Shown here piece after piece: positions 1 to 7,365 of a stretch of DNA of 7,894 bases. The DNA lies in assembly GCA_964572225.1 (NCBI GenBank), contig CAZNFR010000123.1, forward strand, positions 1 through 7,894, given 5' to 3'. This DNA is from CAZNFR01 sp964572225. GTDB lineage: Bacteria > Bacteroidota > Bacteroidia > Bacteroidales > GCA-2748055. The notes beneath the pieces are model-generated. The model did no database searches. It was given only the letters and a program-made list of their open reading frames with translations, and was not told the DNA's origin. The stretch's first letter is position 1. Each line of letters begins with the position of its first letter. Position numbers and translations under genes: made by a program.

Positions 1-56
1 AGTAGGGGCGCGAAGACGGTCCAGATGTCTTCAATCCAGGCGATGGTGAGATGGGA
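1..56 (+). other. Probable end of the DUF21 domain of the downstream CBS gene, in a different frame
   Basis: Frame 1 reads S-R-G-A-K-T-V-Q-M-S-S-I-Q-A-M-V here. This resembles the end of a DUF21 (CNNM/CorC) membrane domain, where a G-A-(K/R) segment after the conserved IPK region runs into the last membrane helix, starting near an A-P or G-P pair. The next gene begins with exactly that helix (M-G-P-V-F-I-L) but in frame 3. Frame 3 itself has a TAG at 3-5 and between 6 and 50 encodes a polar stretch (GREDGPDVFNPGDGE) unlike a membrane protein. Frame 1 runs to a TGA at 118-120. The simplest reading is one gene broken by a frameshift at about 42-56. This rests on recalled family patterns, not on an alignment. 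Confidence 0.45.
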
Positions 57-938
57 CCGGTCTTCATCCTTTATATCCTTCTTTATCCTGTTACCATTTT
101 TATCATCGGGATTACGATGATTATCATGAAATATATCCTGGGTATTAAGGTGAATATGAGAGGGCAAAACCGGAATCTCGCTTTTGGAAAGGTTGACCTT
201 GACCACTTTGTGAATGATAGTCAGTCGGTCCTTGAAAATACCATGGATGATGAACCGGAAAAAAAGATTTTCCAGAATGCCCTGGAATTCTCCAAGTTAA
301 AGGTCAGGGACTGTATGGTTCCCCGGACCGAAATCGAGGCCCTGGAAGTAAATGCTGATATTGACGATCTTACTGAGAAATTTGTGGAAACCGGCTACTC
401 AAAAATCCTGGTATATCAGGAATCCATCGACAACATAATCGGGTATGTCAGCTCCAAGGAGCTATTCAAAAAACCTGAGAAAATCAGGGATAAACTGGTG
501 AATATGGCCATCGTACCCGAAACCATGAATGCGAACAAATTATTCCGTAAGCTTATCAAGGAGCAAAAGAGCATTGCCCTGGTGGTGGATGAATATGGAG
601 GAACGTCAGGGATCATCACCCTTGAAGATATTATGGAGGAAATATTCGGGGAAATTGAAGATGAGCATGATACCATTGAATTTGTGGAAAGGATCATTAA
701 TGAAAAAGAATACATCTTCTCCGGAAGACTGGAAATCGATTACCTGAACGAAAAGTATAATCTTCAGCTACCGGAATCGGAAGAATATGATACCCTGGCA
801 GGTCTCATAATCCACCACTACGAAAACATTCCCAAATTAAACACAAGGGTAATTATCGGGAAATACCAGTTCAGAATCCTCAAGGTAAGTGAAACCAAAA
901 TCCACCTTGTTCAGCTTAAACGACTGCCAGAGGTTTAA
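51..938 (+). CDS. CorC/HlyC-family (CNNM-like) CBS-domain membrane protein, N-terminal domain missing
   Basis: This gene encodes the C-terminal two thirds of a hemolysin/CorC-type protein. Such proteins sit in the inner membrane and are linked to divalent cation (Mg2+/Co2+) transport or its control; the 'hemolysin' name is historical. Residues 4-33 form one hydrophobic helix, matching the last helix of DUF21. A paired CBS (Bateman) module follows at about 88-205, with the hallmark MVPRTEI at 89-95 and VVDEYGGTSGIITLEDIMEE beginning at 178, then EIFGEIEDEHD. A CorC_HlyC domain lies at about 212-290. Full-length members have roughly 420-440 residues; this frame gives 295, and the missing part is the transport-type DUF21 domain. 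The ATG at 51 is only the first start after an in-frame TAG at 3-5, so it is probably not the native start. The family is certain. The exact subtype, such as GldE or CorB/YfjD, cannot be settled because the N-terminus is absent and no gld neighbour is seen. Confidence 0.88.
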   Translation: MGPVFILYILLYPVTIFIIGITMIIMKYILGIKVNMRGQNRNLAFGKVDLDHFVNDSQSVLENTMDDEPEKKIFQNALEFSKLKVRDCMVPRTEIEALEVNADIDDLTEKFVETGYSKILVYQESIDNIIGYVSSKELFKKPEKIRDKLVNMAIVPETMNANKLFRKLIKEQKSIALVVDEYGGTSGIITLEDIMEEIFGEIEDEHDTIEFVERIINEKEYIFSGRLEIDYLNEKYNLQLPESEEYDTLAGLIIHHYENIPKLNTRVIIGKYQFRILKVSETKIHLVQLKRLPEV

Positions 939-1012
939 GCCCCTGAACCCATATTGAATCCCGCGGTATATGGTCCAGGATAGTTATTCGGATTAACAAA
1001 AACCTTCTCCAA

Positions 1013-1047
1013 TTGCATACCTAAATAAATGGAAATTACTATATTCG
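1013..1047 (+). promoter_or_regulatory. Weak candidate Bacteroidota-type promoter before the peptidyl-prolyl isomerase gene
   Basis: The 145-base spacer between the two plus-strand genes becomes very A/T-rich after about 990. TATATTCG at 1040-1047 matches the Bacteroidota -7 element TAnnTTTG at all but one fixed position. A partial -33 element, TTG at 1013-1015, lies 24 bases upstream of it, a few bases longer than the usual spacing. The predicted start of transcription would be about 30 bases before the ATG at 1084. The match is weak and could be chance in A/T-rich DNA. The next gene could equally be read through from the CBS-domain gene, since no terminator is evident between them. Confidence 0.2.
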
Positions 1048-1083
1048 TAGCCTGAAAAAATAATGAGTTTAAAATAGGAATCA

Positions 1084-3222
1084 ATGGCAACATTACAGAA
1101 AATCAGAAACAAAGCGGGAGTGCTGGTTGCAGTGATAATTGGACTTGCCCTGCTGGCATTTATCCTGGGCGACTTTCTCAACCAGGGACCTTCCGTTTTT
1201 TCAAGAAATCAGATGGAAGTAGTTGATATTGACGGTGAATCAATAGATTACATGAATTATAATGCAAAGATTGAAGAACTGGCCAATTTTTACCGGATGA
1301 ACTACCAGATGAACTCCCTGACGGAGGATATGCTTGAAAATATCAGGGATGAAGTCTGGCGGACCACCGTAAGGGACATTATTATGAATAAAGCCTATGA
1401 AGATTTGGGCATCAATGTGGGGATTGAAGAATTAAAATCCATGCTCCTCGGTGATTCCATCTCTGCAGGAGGGACCCGCATGTCCATGGTAGAACCCCAT
1501 CCCATCATCCGCCAAATGTTTACCAACCCTGAAACCGGCGAATTTAACCGTTTTCAGCTGATGAATTATTTTAATGCGATTAGCAGCGACATGTACCAGG
1601 ATGAAAGAAAGCGCTGGATCTACATTGAAAATCAGATCGTGGATGAAAGAATGAATCAAAAATATTTTAACCTGGTCAGGAAAGGCATTCAGCCCAACAG
1701 TCTGGATGCAAGGAATTATGCATTTGAATCCGGATCGTCCGTGAGTTTTGATTACGTTTATACTTCTTTCAATACCGTGGAAGACGAAGAGATTGAAATT
1801 ACTGAAAATGATATTGAAAAGTATTACAACGAGAACAAAAACAATTTTCGCCAGGATGAAGGCAGAAGTGTTGAATACGTGATTTTTCCGATTCAGCCCT
1901 CGGGCGATGATGACCGCCTCGCAAGGGAGTTTATCGAGCAATCCAAAGTCCCTTTCTCACGAACCGATAATCCCATTAATTTTGTCAATAATAATTCTGA
2001 CATCCCCTATCAGGATGTCAATTATTCTCCCGGAGATTTCCCGGTTCAGTATCAGGATTCCATTTTCAATGCCGAACCCGGTTATGTTGCAGGTCCTTAT
2101 TTTGAGGAGGATGCCTATAAAATTGCCAGAGTAATGGATTTCACCACGGTACCCGACTCGGTAAGGGCAAGACATATCCTCATCTCACTCTCGGTTCAGC
2201 GCGACGAGGACCGGGCTCAGCAGATTGCAGACAGCCTGAAAAACGTGATTGAAAACGGAGGAGATTTCTTTACCCTGGCTCGTGAATTTTCTGCGGATGA
2301 GTCAAACCGTGACATAGGTGGCGATCTGGGCTGGTTCATGGAAGGTACCATGGTTAAGCCCTTCAGTGATTTCTGTTTTACAAATGAGACCGGTGATCTT
2401 GGGGTGGTGGAAACCCGATTTGGATACCATGTTATCCAAATCGAAAATCAGTCTGAAAAGTCAAGGAAAGCTAAAGTAGCTGTCGTTGAAAGACAGGTGG
2501 TCCCTTCAGACGCTACTTACCAGAATATCTATTCCAATGCGGTACAGTTTCGTAGCGAAGCTACGGACCTTGAAAAGTTCAGGGAGGAATATGCTGAAAA
2601 GAGTCTTACCCCCCGTTTTGCCACCGATTTTCAGTCGAGCGCAAATGAACTGCCTGGTCTCGATAACTCCCGTGAAATCATAAGATGGGCCTATGAGAAC
2701 GATGAAAACACCATTAGTCAGATTTTTGACTTAAGTGATAAGTATGTTGTTGCGGCACTAACCGATGTTAAGGAAAAGGGAATTGCGCCGCTCGAAAGCG
2801 TTCGTGCCGAGATTGAAATCGAAGTGCGTAAAGAAAAGAAACTTGAAAAACTTCTTGAATCGGTTGGGCAAAAGGTAGCTAATGCGGGCAGCATTGAGGA
2901 TGCCGCCTCGGCACTGAATGCGGATGTTGCCTCTGCCGAGAGGGTAAGGCTTTCCAATCCCTTTATCAGTAGTGTGGGGCTTGAACCGGGGGTAGTTGCC
3001 AGTGCATACAGTCTTGAAACCGGAACTCTCTCCTCCCCGGTAAGGGGTGTCAACGGGGTTTTTGTTTTGCAGGTTGTAGAAAAGAATGAACCCGAAAACC
3101 TGGATATTGCTTCAGCTCAACAAAGACTTAAATATATGATGGAGTCGAGAGTAAACTTTGAAGGTTTCGAAGCCCTCAGAGAGATGGCAGATATTGAGGA
3201 CAGGCGTATTCGCTTTTATTAA
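1084..3222 (+). CDS. Membrane-anchored periplasmic peptidyl-prolyl isomerase/chaperone (PpiD/SurA-like, parvulin type)
   Basis: The 712-residue product is a PpiD-like folding factor. It should be anchored in the inner membrane by one N-terminal helix, with the rest in the periplasm, where such proteins help exported and outer-membrane proteins fold. Residues 1-10 are basic (KIRNK), and residues 11-33 form the helix (AGVLVAVIIGLALLAFILGD). A SurA_N-like helical chaperone region follows at about 40-250. A parvulin (rotamase) domain spans about 355-458: it opens with ARHILIS, continues through FFTLAREFSAD and GGDLGWF, and ends with FGYHVIQIEN, so both conserved histidine positions are present. 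The C-terminal 250 residues form a charged helical part plus a segment like the end of a second, degenerate rotamase domain (GVFVLQVVEKNEPEN). The length is typical for Bacteroidota PpiD. The start at 1084 puts the basic segment directly before the anchor; an ATG at 1063 hits a stop after four codons. TAGGAA at 1075-1080 is only 3 nt from the ATG and probably not a functional ribosome site. A strong terminator follows 16 bases after the stop. Confidence 0.92.
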   Translation: MATLQKIRNKAGVLVAVIIGLALLAFILGDFLNQGPSVFSRNQMEVVDIDGESIDYMNYNAKIEELANFYRMNYQMNSLTEDMLENIRDEVWRTTVRDIIMNKAYEDLGINVGIEELKSMLLGDSISAGGTRMSMVEPHPIIRQMFTNPETGEFNRFQLMNYFNAISSDMYQDERKRWIYIENQIVDERMNQKYFNLVRKGIQPNSLDARNYAFESGSSVSFDYVYTSFNTVEDEEIEITENDIEKYYNENKNNFRQDEGRSVEYVIFPIQPSGDDDRLAREFIEQSKVPFSRTDNPINFVNNNSDIPYQDVNYSPGDFPVQYQDSIFNAEPGYVAGPYFEEDAYKIARVMDFTTVPDSVRARHILISLSVQRDEDRAQQIADSLKNVIENGGDFFTLAREFSADESNRDIGGDLGWFMEGTMVKPFSDFCFTNETGDLGVVETRFGYHVIQIENQSEKSRKAKVAVVERQVVPSDATYQNIYSNAVQFRSEATDLEKFREEYAEKSLTPRFATDFQSSANELPGLDNSREIIRWAYENDENTISQIFDLSDKYVVAALTDVKEKGIAPLESVRAEIEIEVRKEKKLEKLLESVGQKVANAGSIEDAASALNADVASAERVRLSNPFISSVGLEPGVVASAYSLETGTLSSPVRGVNGVFVLQVVEKNEPENLDIASAQQRLKYMMESRVNFEGFEALREMADIEDRRIRFY

Positions 3223-3236
3223 TAATCGCCCAATCC

Positions 3237-3270
3237 AAAAAAAAAGGTCACCATCCGGTGGCCTTTTTTT
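3237..3270. terminator. Bidirectional intrinsic terminator between convergent operons
   Basis: A near-perfect inverted repeat pairs 3239-3252 with 3257-3270 around an ATCC loop. The core is GGTCACC against GGTGGCC, with one position that can form a G-U wobble in the plus-strand RNA, flanked by seven A-T pairs. Nine A residues (3237-3245) give the minus strand a run of nine U, and seven T residues (3264-3270) give the plus strand a run of seven. The hairpin starts just after the isomerase stop at 3222 and lies downstream of the yqeY stop on the other strand. It should therefore end both the plus-strand transcript and the murC-to-yqeY transcript. Confidence 0.88.
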
Positions 3271-3295
3271 GTAAGGATTGTGCAGGCTGAGTCAC

Positions 3296-3315
3296 TATTC
3301 ACCTCCGGGTGAATA
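3296..3315. other. Second perfect hairpin in the convergent spacer, with a UNCG-type loop
   Basis: TATTCACC (3296-3303) and GGTGAATA (3308-3315) are a perfect 8-bp inverted repeat around TCCG. In the plus-strand RNA the loop is C(UCCG)G, which fits the C(UNCG)G pattern of very stable tetraloops. On the minus strand it lies 13 bases past the yqeY stop. No T run follows on either side, so it is not a standard intrinsic terminator alone. It may protect the 3' end of the division-operon mRNA or support the terminator at 3237-3270. Confidence 0.55.
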
Positions 3316-3328
3316 AAGAAATTAAGGA

Positions 3329-3784
3329 TTATTCCTTTGAAAGCAGGGATCGAACGATGGAAGAAATAGTCTTCCCTTCGGCCCTGCCTGAGAGTTCTTT
3401 TGTGGCCCTACCCATAATTAGTCCCATCCCCGACATATCCGCAACCCCAGTCTCGGTAATAAGCTTTTTAATGTATTCGGTGATCTCTTCCTCCGACAGG
3501 GATTCGGGAAGATATTCCTCAATAACAGAAATTTCTGTCAGTTCTTTCATTTCAAGATCCGTTCTTCCCTGTTCACGATAAATTGTGGCGCTGTCGCGTC
3601 GTTGCTTGACCAACTTCTGAAGAATCTTCAATTCTTCCTCCTCCGTTAGTTCCGATCCGGCAGGCTTTTCGGTTTTCGCAAGCGTAAAAGCGGTTTTCAC
3701 TGCACGCAAGGCTTCCAGTTTATCCCTGGCTTTTTCGCGCATTGCCTGCTTCAGATCTTCGTTAATTCGTTCGGAATAATTCAT
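3329..3784 (-). CDS. yqeY: GatB/YqeY domain-containing protein
   Basis: The 151-residue cytosolic protein has the full length of a stand-alone YqeY protein. This family is related to the C-terminal tail domain of the GatB subunit of the tRNA-dependent amidotransferase, which contacts tRNA. The cellular role of free YqeY is not established, although a tRNA-linked role is often proposed. The N-terminal helices (about 1-75) carry KLVKQRRDSATIYREQGR starting at 58. The family's YLPE motif is at 91-94. The C-terminal subdomain has DMSGMGLIMGRATKEL from 116 and LSGRAEGKTIS from 131, matching the usual D-M-G/G-x-V-M-G and G-x-A-D-G-x pattern. It begins 11 nt after the ftsZ stop on the same strand, so it is probably cotranscribed with ftsZ as the last gene of the operon. 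The leader has no Shine-Dalgarno motif. Confidence 0.93.
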   Translation of the reverse strand: MNYSERINEDLKQAMREKARDKLEALRAVKTAFTLAKTEKPAGSELTEEEELKILQKLVKQRRDSATIYREQGRTDLEMKELTEISVIEEYLPESLSEEEITEYIKKLITETGVADMSGMGLIMGRATKELSGRAEGKTISSIVRSLLSKE

Positions 3785-3795
3785 GGCTTTAATTT

Positions 3796-5250
3796 TTAAT
3801 CCACATTGTCGTGGAGATAAGAATTATCTTCTCTAAGTCTGGGGCCGGATTCTTCATCTCCTTCGTCCAGTTTAAACTTGGATATTTCTTTCTCCTCCGA
3901 GGGTTTTTCAGGCTTTATGGGGATTCTTTTCCGCAGGTAGGCAGGTTCATTTTCCAGTTGTTCCAAGGTCTCATTTTGCTTTTTGCTGTTGTACGCAGCT
4001 GTTTTCATCCTTTCCTGTGCCTCTTTCAGTTTTTGCACCCGTTCTTCTTTCTTCTTTTCACTATTACCCTCATCCTCCTTTTTATTGTCGTAAAGAATGA
4101 ACTCTTCGCTTCCCCCCTCAGAACCAAAATCCAGTGCAGCCTGTACATTGGGTCTGGGTGAATTCTCTACCCTGTCCTTAATCGTAAATCCTCCTTCAGC
4201 GTTTTCCTTTTCTGACGGGGTATCTCTTAAGGGAATTTTGTCGTAATGTTTTTTGGCTGCATATAGTTCGGGTATGCTGCTGGTCCCAAAACCCGTGGCA
4301 ATTATGGTAACGCTAATACCTTCCTCCAGTGATTCATCCTTGCCGGTTCCCCATATGATGAGAGCTTCCCTGTCGGCAGCCTGATTAACATAATCCGTGA
4401 TCTCGCCAACTTCGTCCATGCTGATCTCTTCATTTCCGGAGGTGATATTGAGCAGTATGCTTTTGGCTCCGGTAATATCATTATTGTTTAGCAAGGGGGA
4501 ATTGAGGGCCTCTTCGATGGCTTTAACTGCCCTGTTCTCACCCCGGGCAACTGCCGATCCGAGGATCGCCACACCGGAATTGGTCATGACGGTTTCAACA
4601 TCGGCAAAATCAACGTTGATGTAACCGTGGACCGTTATGATCTCAGCGATACCTTTTGCTGCTCTCGACAAAACATCGTCTGCCCTGGCAAAAGCGTCTG
4701 CAAGTTTGAGATCCCCGTAAATTTCACGCAGTTTCTGGTTATTGATTACCAGCAAGCTATCCACATACTGTTTTATCTCATCGATACCTTTAATAGCCTG
4801 TTGTATCCTCTGTTGACCCTCAAACCGGAAGGGAATGGTCACGATGGCTACCGTAAGGATTCCCATTTCCTTTGCTGCCTTGGCAATAACAGGAGCAGCA
4901 CCTGTTCCGGTTCCTCCCCCCATTCCTGCGGTAATAAACACCATACGGGTATTTTTTGACAGGACCTCCTTGATGTCGTCCAAATTCTCCAGGGCTGCTT
5001 GTCTGCCGATATCCGGCTTATTTCCGGCACCCCGACCTTCGGTAAGGGATTCACCCAGTTGTATCTTTACGGTGACAGGACTATTGGCAAGGGCCTGGGA
5101 ATCGGTGTTGCAGACAACAAAGTTCACATCCTTGATACCCTTGCTATACATGTGATTTACAGCATTGCTTCCTCCTCCTCCAACACCAATAACTTTGATT
5201 ATTGATGATCTTTCCGGCGGTAATTCAAATTCCATCAGTTCTTCATCCAT
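3796..5250 (-). CDS. ftsZ: Cell division protein FtsZ (tubulin-like GTPase)
   Basis: FtsZ polymerises with GTP into the ring that marks the division site and organises septal wall synthesis. The 484-residue product has an intact GTPase core at about 15-322. It shows the glycine-rich VGGGGSNAVNHM segment at 23-34, CNTDSQAL at 47-54, the tubulin signature GGGTGTG at 111-117, and the T7 catalytic loop NVDFADV at 212-218 with both aspartates (214 and 217) present. Residues 323 to about 470 form a long, charged linker rich in K and E, with a probable helical or coiled-coil stretch around 400-440, then PAYLRKRIPI. The last residues, LREDNSYLHDNVD, are the conserved C-terminal peptide that in Bacteroidota is expected to bind FtsA; it differs from the proteobacterial DIPAFLR-type tail. 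The gene starts 14 nt after the ftsA stop. The leader is A/T-rich and lacks a Shine-Dalgarno site. No residue appears to be missing. Confidence 0.98.
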   Translation of the reverse strand: MDEELMEFELPPERSSIIKVIGVGGGGSNAVNHMYSKGIKDVNFVVCNTDSQALANSPVTVKIQLGESLTEGRGAGNKPDIGRQAALENLDDIKEVLSKNTRMVFITAGMGGGTGTGAAPVIAKAAKEMGILTVAIVTIPFRFEGQQRIQQAIKGIDEIKQYVDSLLVINNQKLREIYGDLKLADAFARADDVLSRAAKGIAEIITVHGYINVDFADVETVMTNSGVAILGSAVARGENRAVKAIEEALNSPLLNNNDITGAKSILLNITSGNEEISMDEVGEITDYVNQAADREALIIWGTGKDESLEEGISVTIIATGFGTSSIPELYAAKKHYDKIPLRDTPSEKENAEGGFTIKDRVENSPRPNVQAALDFGSEGGSEEFILYDNKKEDEGNSEKKKEERVQKLKEAQERMKTAAYNSKKQNETLEQLENEPAYLRKRIPIKPEKPSEEKEISKFKLDEGDEESGPRLREDNSYLHDNVD

Positions 5251-5264
5251 GACTAAAAACTTTT

Positions 5265-6575
5265 TTACATTTTGGTATCGTTCTCATCGAAAATATCGGT
5301 GAAAGCATTTTTCAGGGACTCAAAAATTCTGGCTTTGCTTTTCACCTTCTCCTTGAGAGGTTTCGGTTCGGGTATATCGTCTGCATTCTCGGAAACATGG
5401 ATCCTATCATTACTCTCCTTAAGGAACTCATGACCCTTCAGCAGTAAACCCACACTGGTTGCATACATGGGTTGATTGACGGCCTCCATCTTTTCGGAAG
5501 CCAGCCTTTCATTAGGAAAACCGATCCTCACGTCAAGTCCCGTTTTAAACTTGACCAGTTGCGGAAGGTGTCTGAGCATGGCGCCCCCACCGGTTAGCAC
5601 AATTCCGGCCGAGAGCTTATCGATAAACCCGGAGTTTTCAATCTCAAACATCACCGCATCAATGATTTCTTCCATGCGTGACTGAATAATATAGGCAAGG
5701 CTTTTAAAACTGATCTCTTTGGGATCCCTGCCACTGATACCCGGAATGGTTACAACCTTATCATCCTTGGCCAGATCACCCAGGGCCGATCCGAACTGGA
5801 TCTTCAACGACTCTGCCTGTCGCTGAAGGATGGAACATCCCTCCTTGATATCCCTTGTAACCACATTGCCTCCGAAAGGGATAACGGCAGTATGCCTGAT
5901 CATCTCATCGTAATAGACGGCCACATCGGTGGTACCTCCACCAATATCCACCAGGGCCACACCTGCTTCCTTCTCATCATCCGTCAAAACCGCCTCACTC
6001 GAAGCCAAAGGTTCGAGGATCAGATTCTTTACATTCAATCCGACCCGGTTGATGCATTTCTCAATGTTCTTGGCCGAAGCGATTTGTCCGACCACAATAT
6101 GGAAATTGCCCTCCAGTCTTTTACCCGACATCCCCACAGGATTCTTCACCCCTGTTTCGTTATCCACAATAAAACTCTGGGGGAGGACATGAATGATCTC
6201 TTCCCCCATATCAACAGGGATCTTATACATGTCTTCCATTAGTCTCTGAATATCACTCCTGGTGATCTCATCTTCATAGGAATCGCGGTTGATATAACCA
6301 CGGTTCCGGATAGATTTGATGTGCTGCCCGGCAATTCCTACGAATACATCGGTAAAGTTCAGCTTGGACATATTCCTTGCTTCATTGACCGTGTATTCAA
6401 TTGCATTCACGGTTTCTTCTATATTCAGGACAACACCGCGTTTGACTCCCCTGGATACTGTCTTACTAAGACCCAGTACCTCAAGTCGCTGGTTTTCGGT
6501 TATCCGGCCTACAATGGTAACGATCTTGGTCGTTCCAATATCCACTGCAGCCACGATTTGTTCATTGTTTGCCAT
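5265..6575 (-). CDS. ftsA: Cell division protein FtsA (actin-like membrane tether of FtsZ)
   Basis: FtsA is an actin-fold ATPase that binds the FtsZ tail and holds the ring at the inner membrane while recruiting later divisome proteins. The 436-residue product has phosphate-1 motif VDIGTTK at 11-17, the SHS2/1C subdomain at about 83-165, phosphate-2 motif VDIGGGTTDVAV at 209-220, and the adenosine motif GIVLTGGGA at 324-332. After a poorly conserved, charged stretch (about 385-412), the C-terminus holds ARIFESLKNAFTDIFDEND from 415. Its hydrophobic residues (I, F, L, A, F, I, F) fall at helical spacing, consistent with the amphipathic membrane-targeting helix of FtsA. The gene begins 4 nt after the ftsQ stop, implying translational coupling. 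The leader has no Shine-Dalgarno site. Confidence 0.97.
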   Translation of the reverse strand: MANNEQIVAAVDIGTTKIVTIVGRITENQRLEVLGLSKTVSRGVKRGVVLNIEETVNAIEYTVNEARNMSKLNFTDVFVGIAGQHIKSIRNRGYINRDSYEDEITRSDIQRLMEDMYKIPVDMGEEIIHVLPQSFIVDNETGVKNPVGMSGKRLEGNFHIVVGQIASAKNIEKCINRVGLNVKNLILEPLASSEAVLTDDEKEAGVALVDIGGGTTDVAVYYDEMIRHTAVIPFGGNVVTRDIKEGCSILQRQAESLKIQFGSALGDLAKDDKVVTIPGISGRDPKEISFKSLAYIIQSRMEEIIDAVMFEIENSGFIDKLSAGIVLTGGGAMLRHLPQLVKFKTGLDVRIGFPNERLASEKMEAVNQPMYATSVGLLLKGHEFLKESNDRIHVSENADDIPEPKPLKEKVKSKARIFESLKNAFTDIFDENDTKM

Positions 6576-6579
6576 AGTG

Positions 6580-7365
6580 CTATCTTTTTGTGCAGATTAC
6601 TTGATTCTCATATTTTAGATTTATCCGGTCATACTGGTTCCAGCCTTTGAATTCAAGGCCTTCCCTGTATAAGGTCCTTAACTTTTTAAATTTTGCTTCC
6701 AATCTTTCCCCATTGCCAAACATGATCTGATGGGCACCCACCCTGGGGATCAGTTCAAACTCTTCCAAGCGGTTATAATAAACCTGTACTACCTGAGACT
6801 GCCAGAAAGGATCTTCGGATATGAATTTTGCCATGTCCAGGATCTCTACCCATTCCGAATAAGCCTCTTCCTCAGCTAATTCCTCAATATTCTGAATGTT
6901 TTTTAATTTTTCACCCCCGGTAAAATATCCGCTTGCCACCAAAATGTGCGGAGTAAAGCTTTTCCGGTGGGGAAAGAGATATCCTTTTTCATCCAGGTAC
7001 CATGACTCCCCTGTGCCCGTAATTACTCTTACCACGGGTATTCTTTGCTTTATGTCTGCATGCAAAATCCCACCCAGATTAAAGTACAATTCGGCCGATT
7101 CGATATAGGGGCTGGTCAGCAGATTCTCTTCCAGCAGGGGAAGGTTTATCTGGCCCACAGGATATCCGAGAATGGTGATATCTTTCCCCATGATCAGTCT
7201 TTCCAACTCTGTTATTGAGAAAAAATGACTTTTCGAGGAGTCTACCATATGGATCTGAAGGGAAACACACAGTACTTCCTTTTCCTTTGAGCTTGAAAAC
7301 CCAAGGGCCACAATCAGATATGCCGACAGTCCGACAAAAAACCCTATATTAATCCCTTTCTTCAT
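6580..7365 (-). CDS. ftsQ: Cell division protein FtsQ (DivIB-type)
   Basis: FtsQ is a bitopic inner-membrane protein that connects the cytoplasmic FtsZ/FtsA ring to the periplasmic FtsB/L and FtsW/I complex. The 261-residue product starts MKKGIN, followed by one membrane helix at about 7-25. A POTRA-like region covers about 30-115, with ITELERLIMG and LLEENLLTSPYIESAELYF. A beta domain follows, starting IKQRIPVVRV, with SWYLDEKGYLFP, then IPRVGAHQIMFGNGERLEAK and GWNQYDRINLKYENQVICTK near the end, the most conserved parts of Bacteroidota FtsQ. FtsQ diverges strongly between phyla, so the call rests on this pattern plus its place between murC and ftsA. The start at 7365 overlaps the end of murC by 17 nt and directly precedes the lysine-rich segment and helix. 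AAGGAG at 7375-7370 lies 4 nt upstream of the ATG. Confidence 0.93.
   Translation of the reverse strand: MKKGINIGFFVGLSAYLIVALGFSSSKEKEVLCVSLQIHMVDSSKSHFFSITELERLIMGKDITILGYPVGQINLPLLEENLLTSPYIESAELYFNLGGILHADIKQRIPVVRVITGTGESWYLDEKGYLFPHRKSFTPHILVASGYFTGGEKLKNIQNIEELAEEEAYSEWVEILDMAKFISEDPFWQSQVVQVYYNRLEEFELIPRVGAHQIMFGNGERLEAKFKKLRTLYREGLEFKGWNQYDRINLKYENQVICTKR

Noticed and set aside
949..973. Inverted repeat CCATAT...ATATGG after the CBS-domain gene as a terminator
   Set aside because: The stem is only 6 bp with a 13-base loop and no T run follows, so it does not support termination.
1029..1077. Two tiny upstream reading frames (8 and 4 codons) before the isomerase gene
   Set aside because: In A/T-rich leader DNA such short frames are expected by chance, and neither shows a leader-peptide pattern.
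1432..1941. 169-codon minus-strand open frame opposite the isomerase gene
   Set aside because: It lies wholly inside a well-supported gene, and its protein has no recognisable domain. It is a shadow of the coding strand.
4627..5205. Several plus-strand open frames of 68-110 codons opposite ftsZ
   Set aside because: They are antisense to the highly conserved FtsZ GTPase core, overlap each other and show no family features.
5251..5266. Short AAAAA-G-TTTTT palindrome between ftsA and ftsZ as a regulatory site
   Set aside because: It is too short and low in complexity to distinguish from A/T-rich leader sequence.
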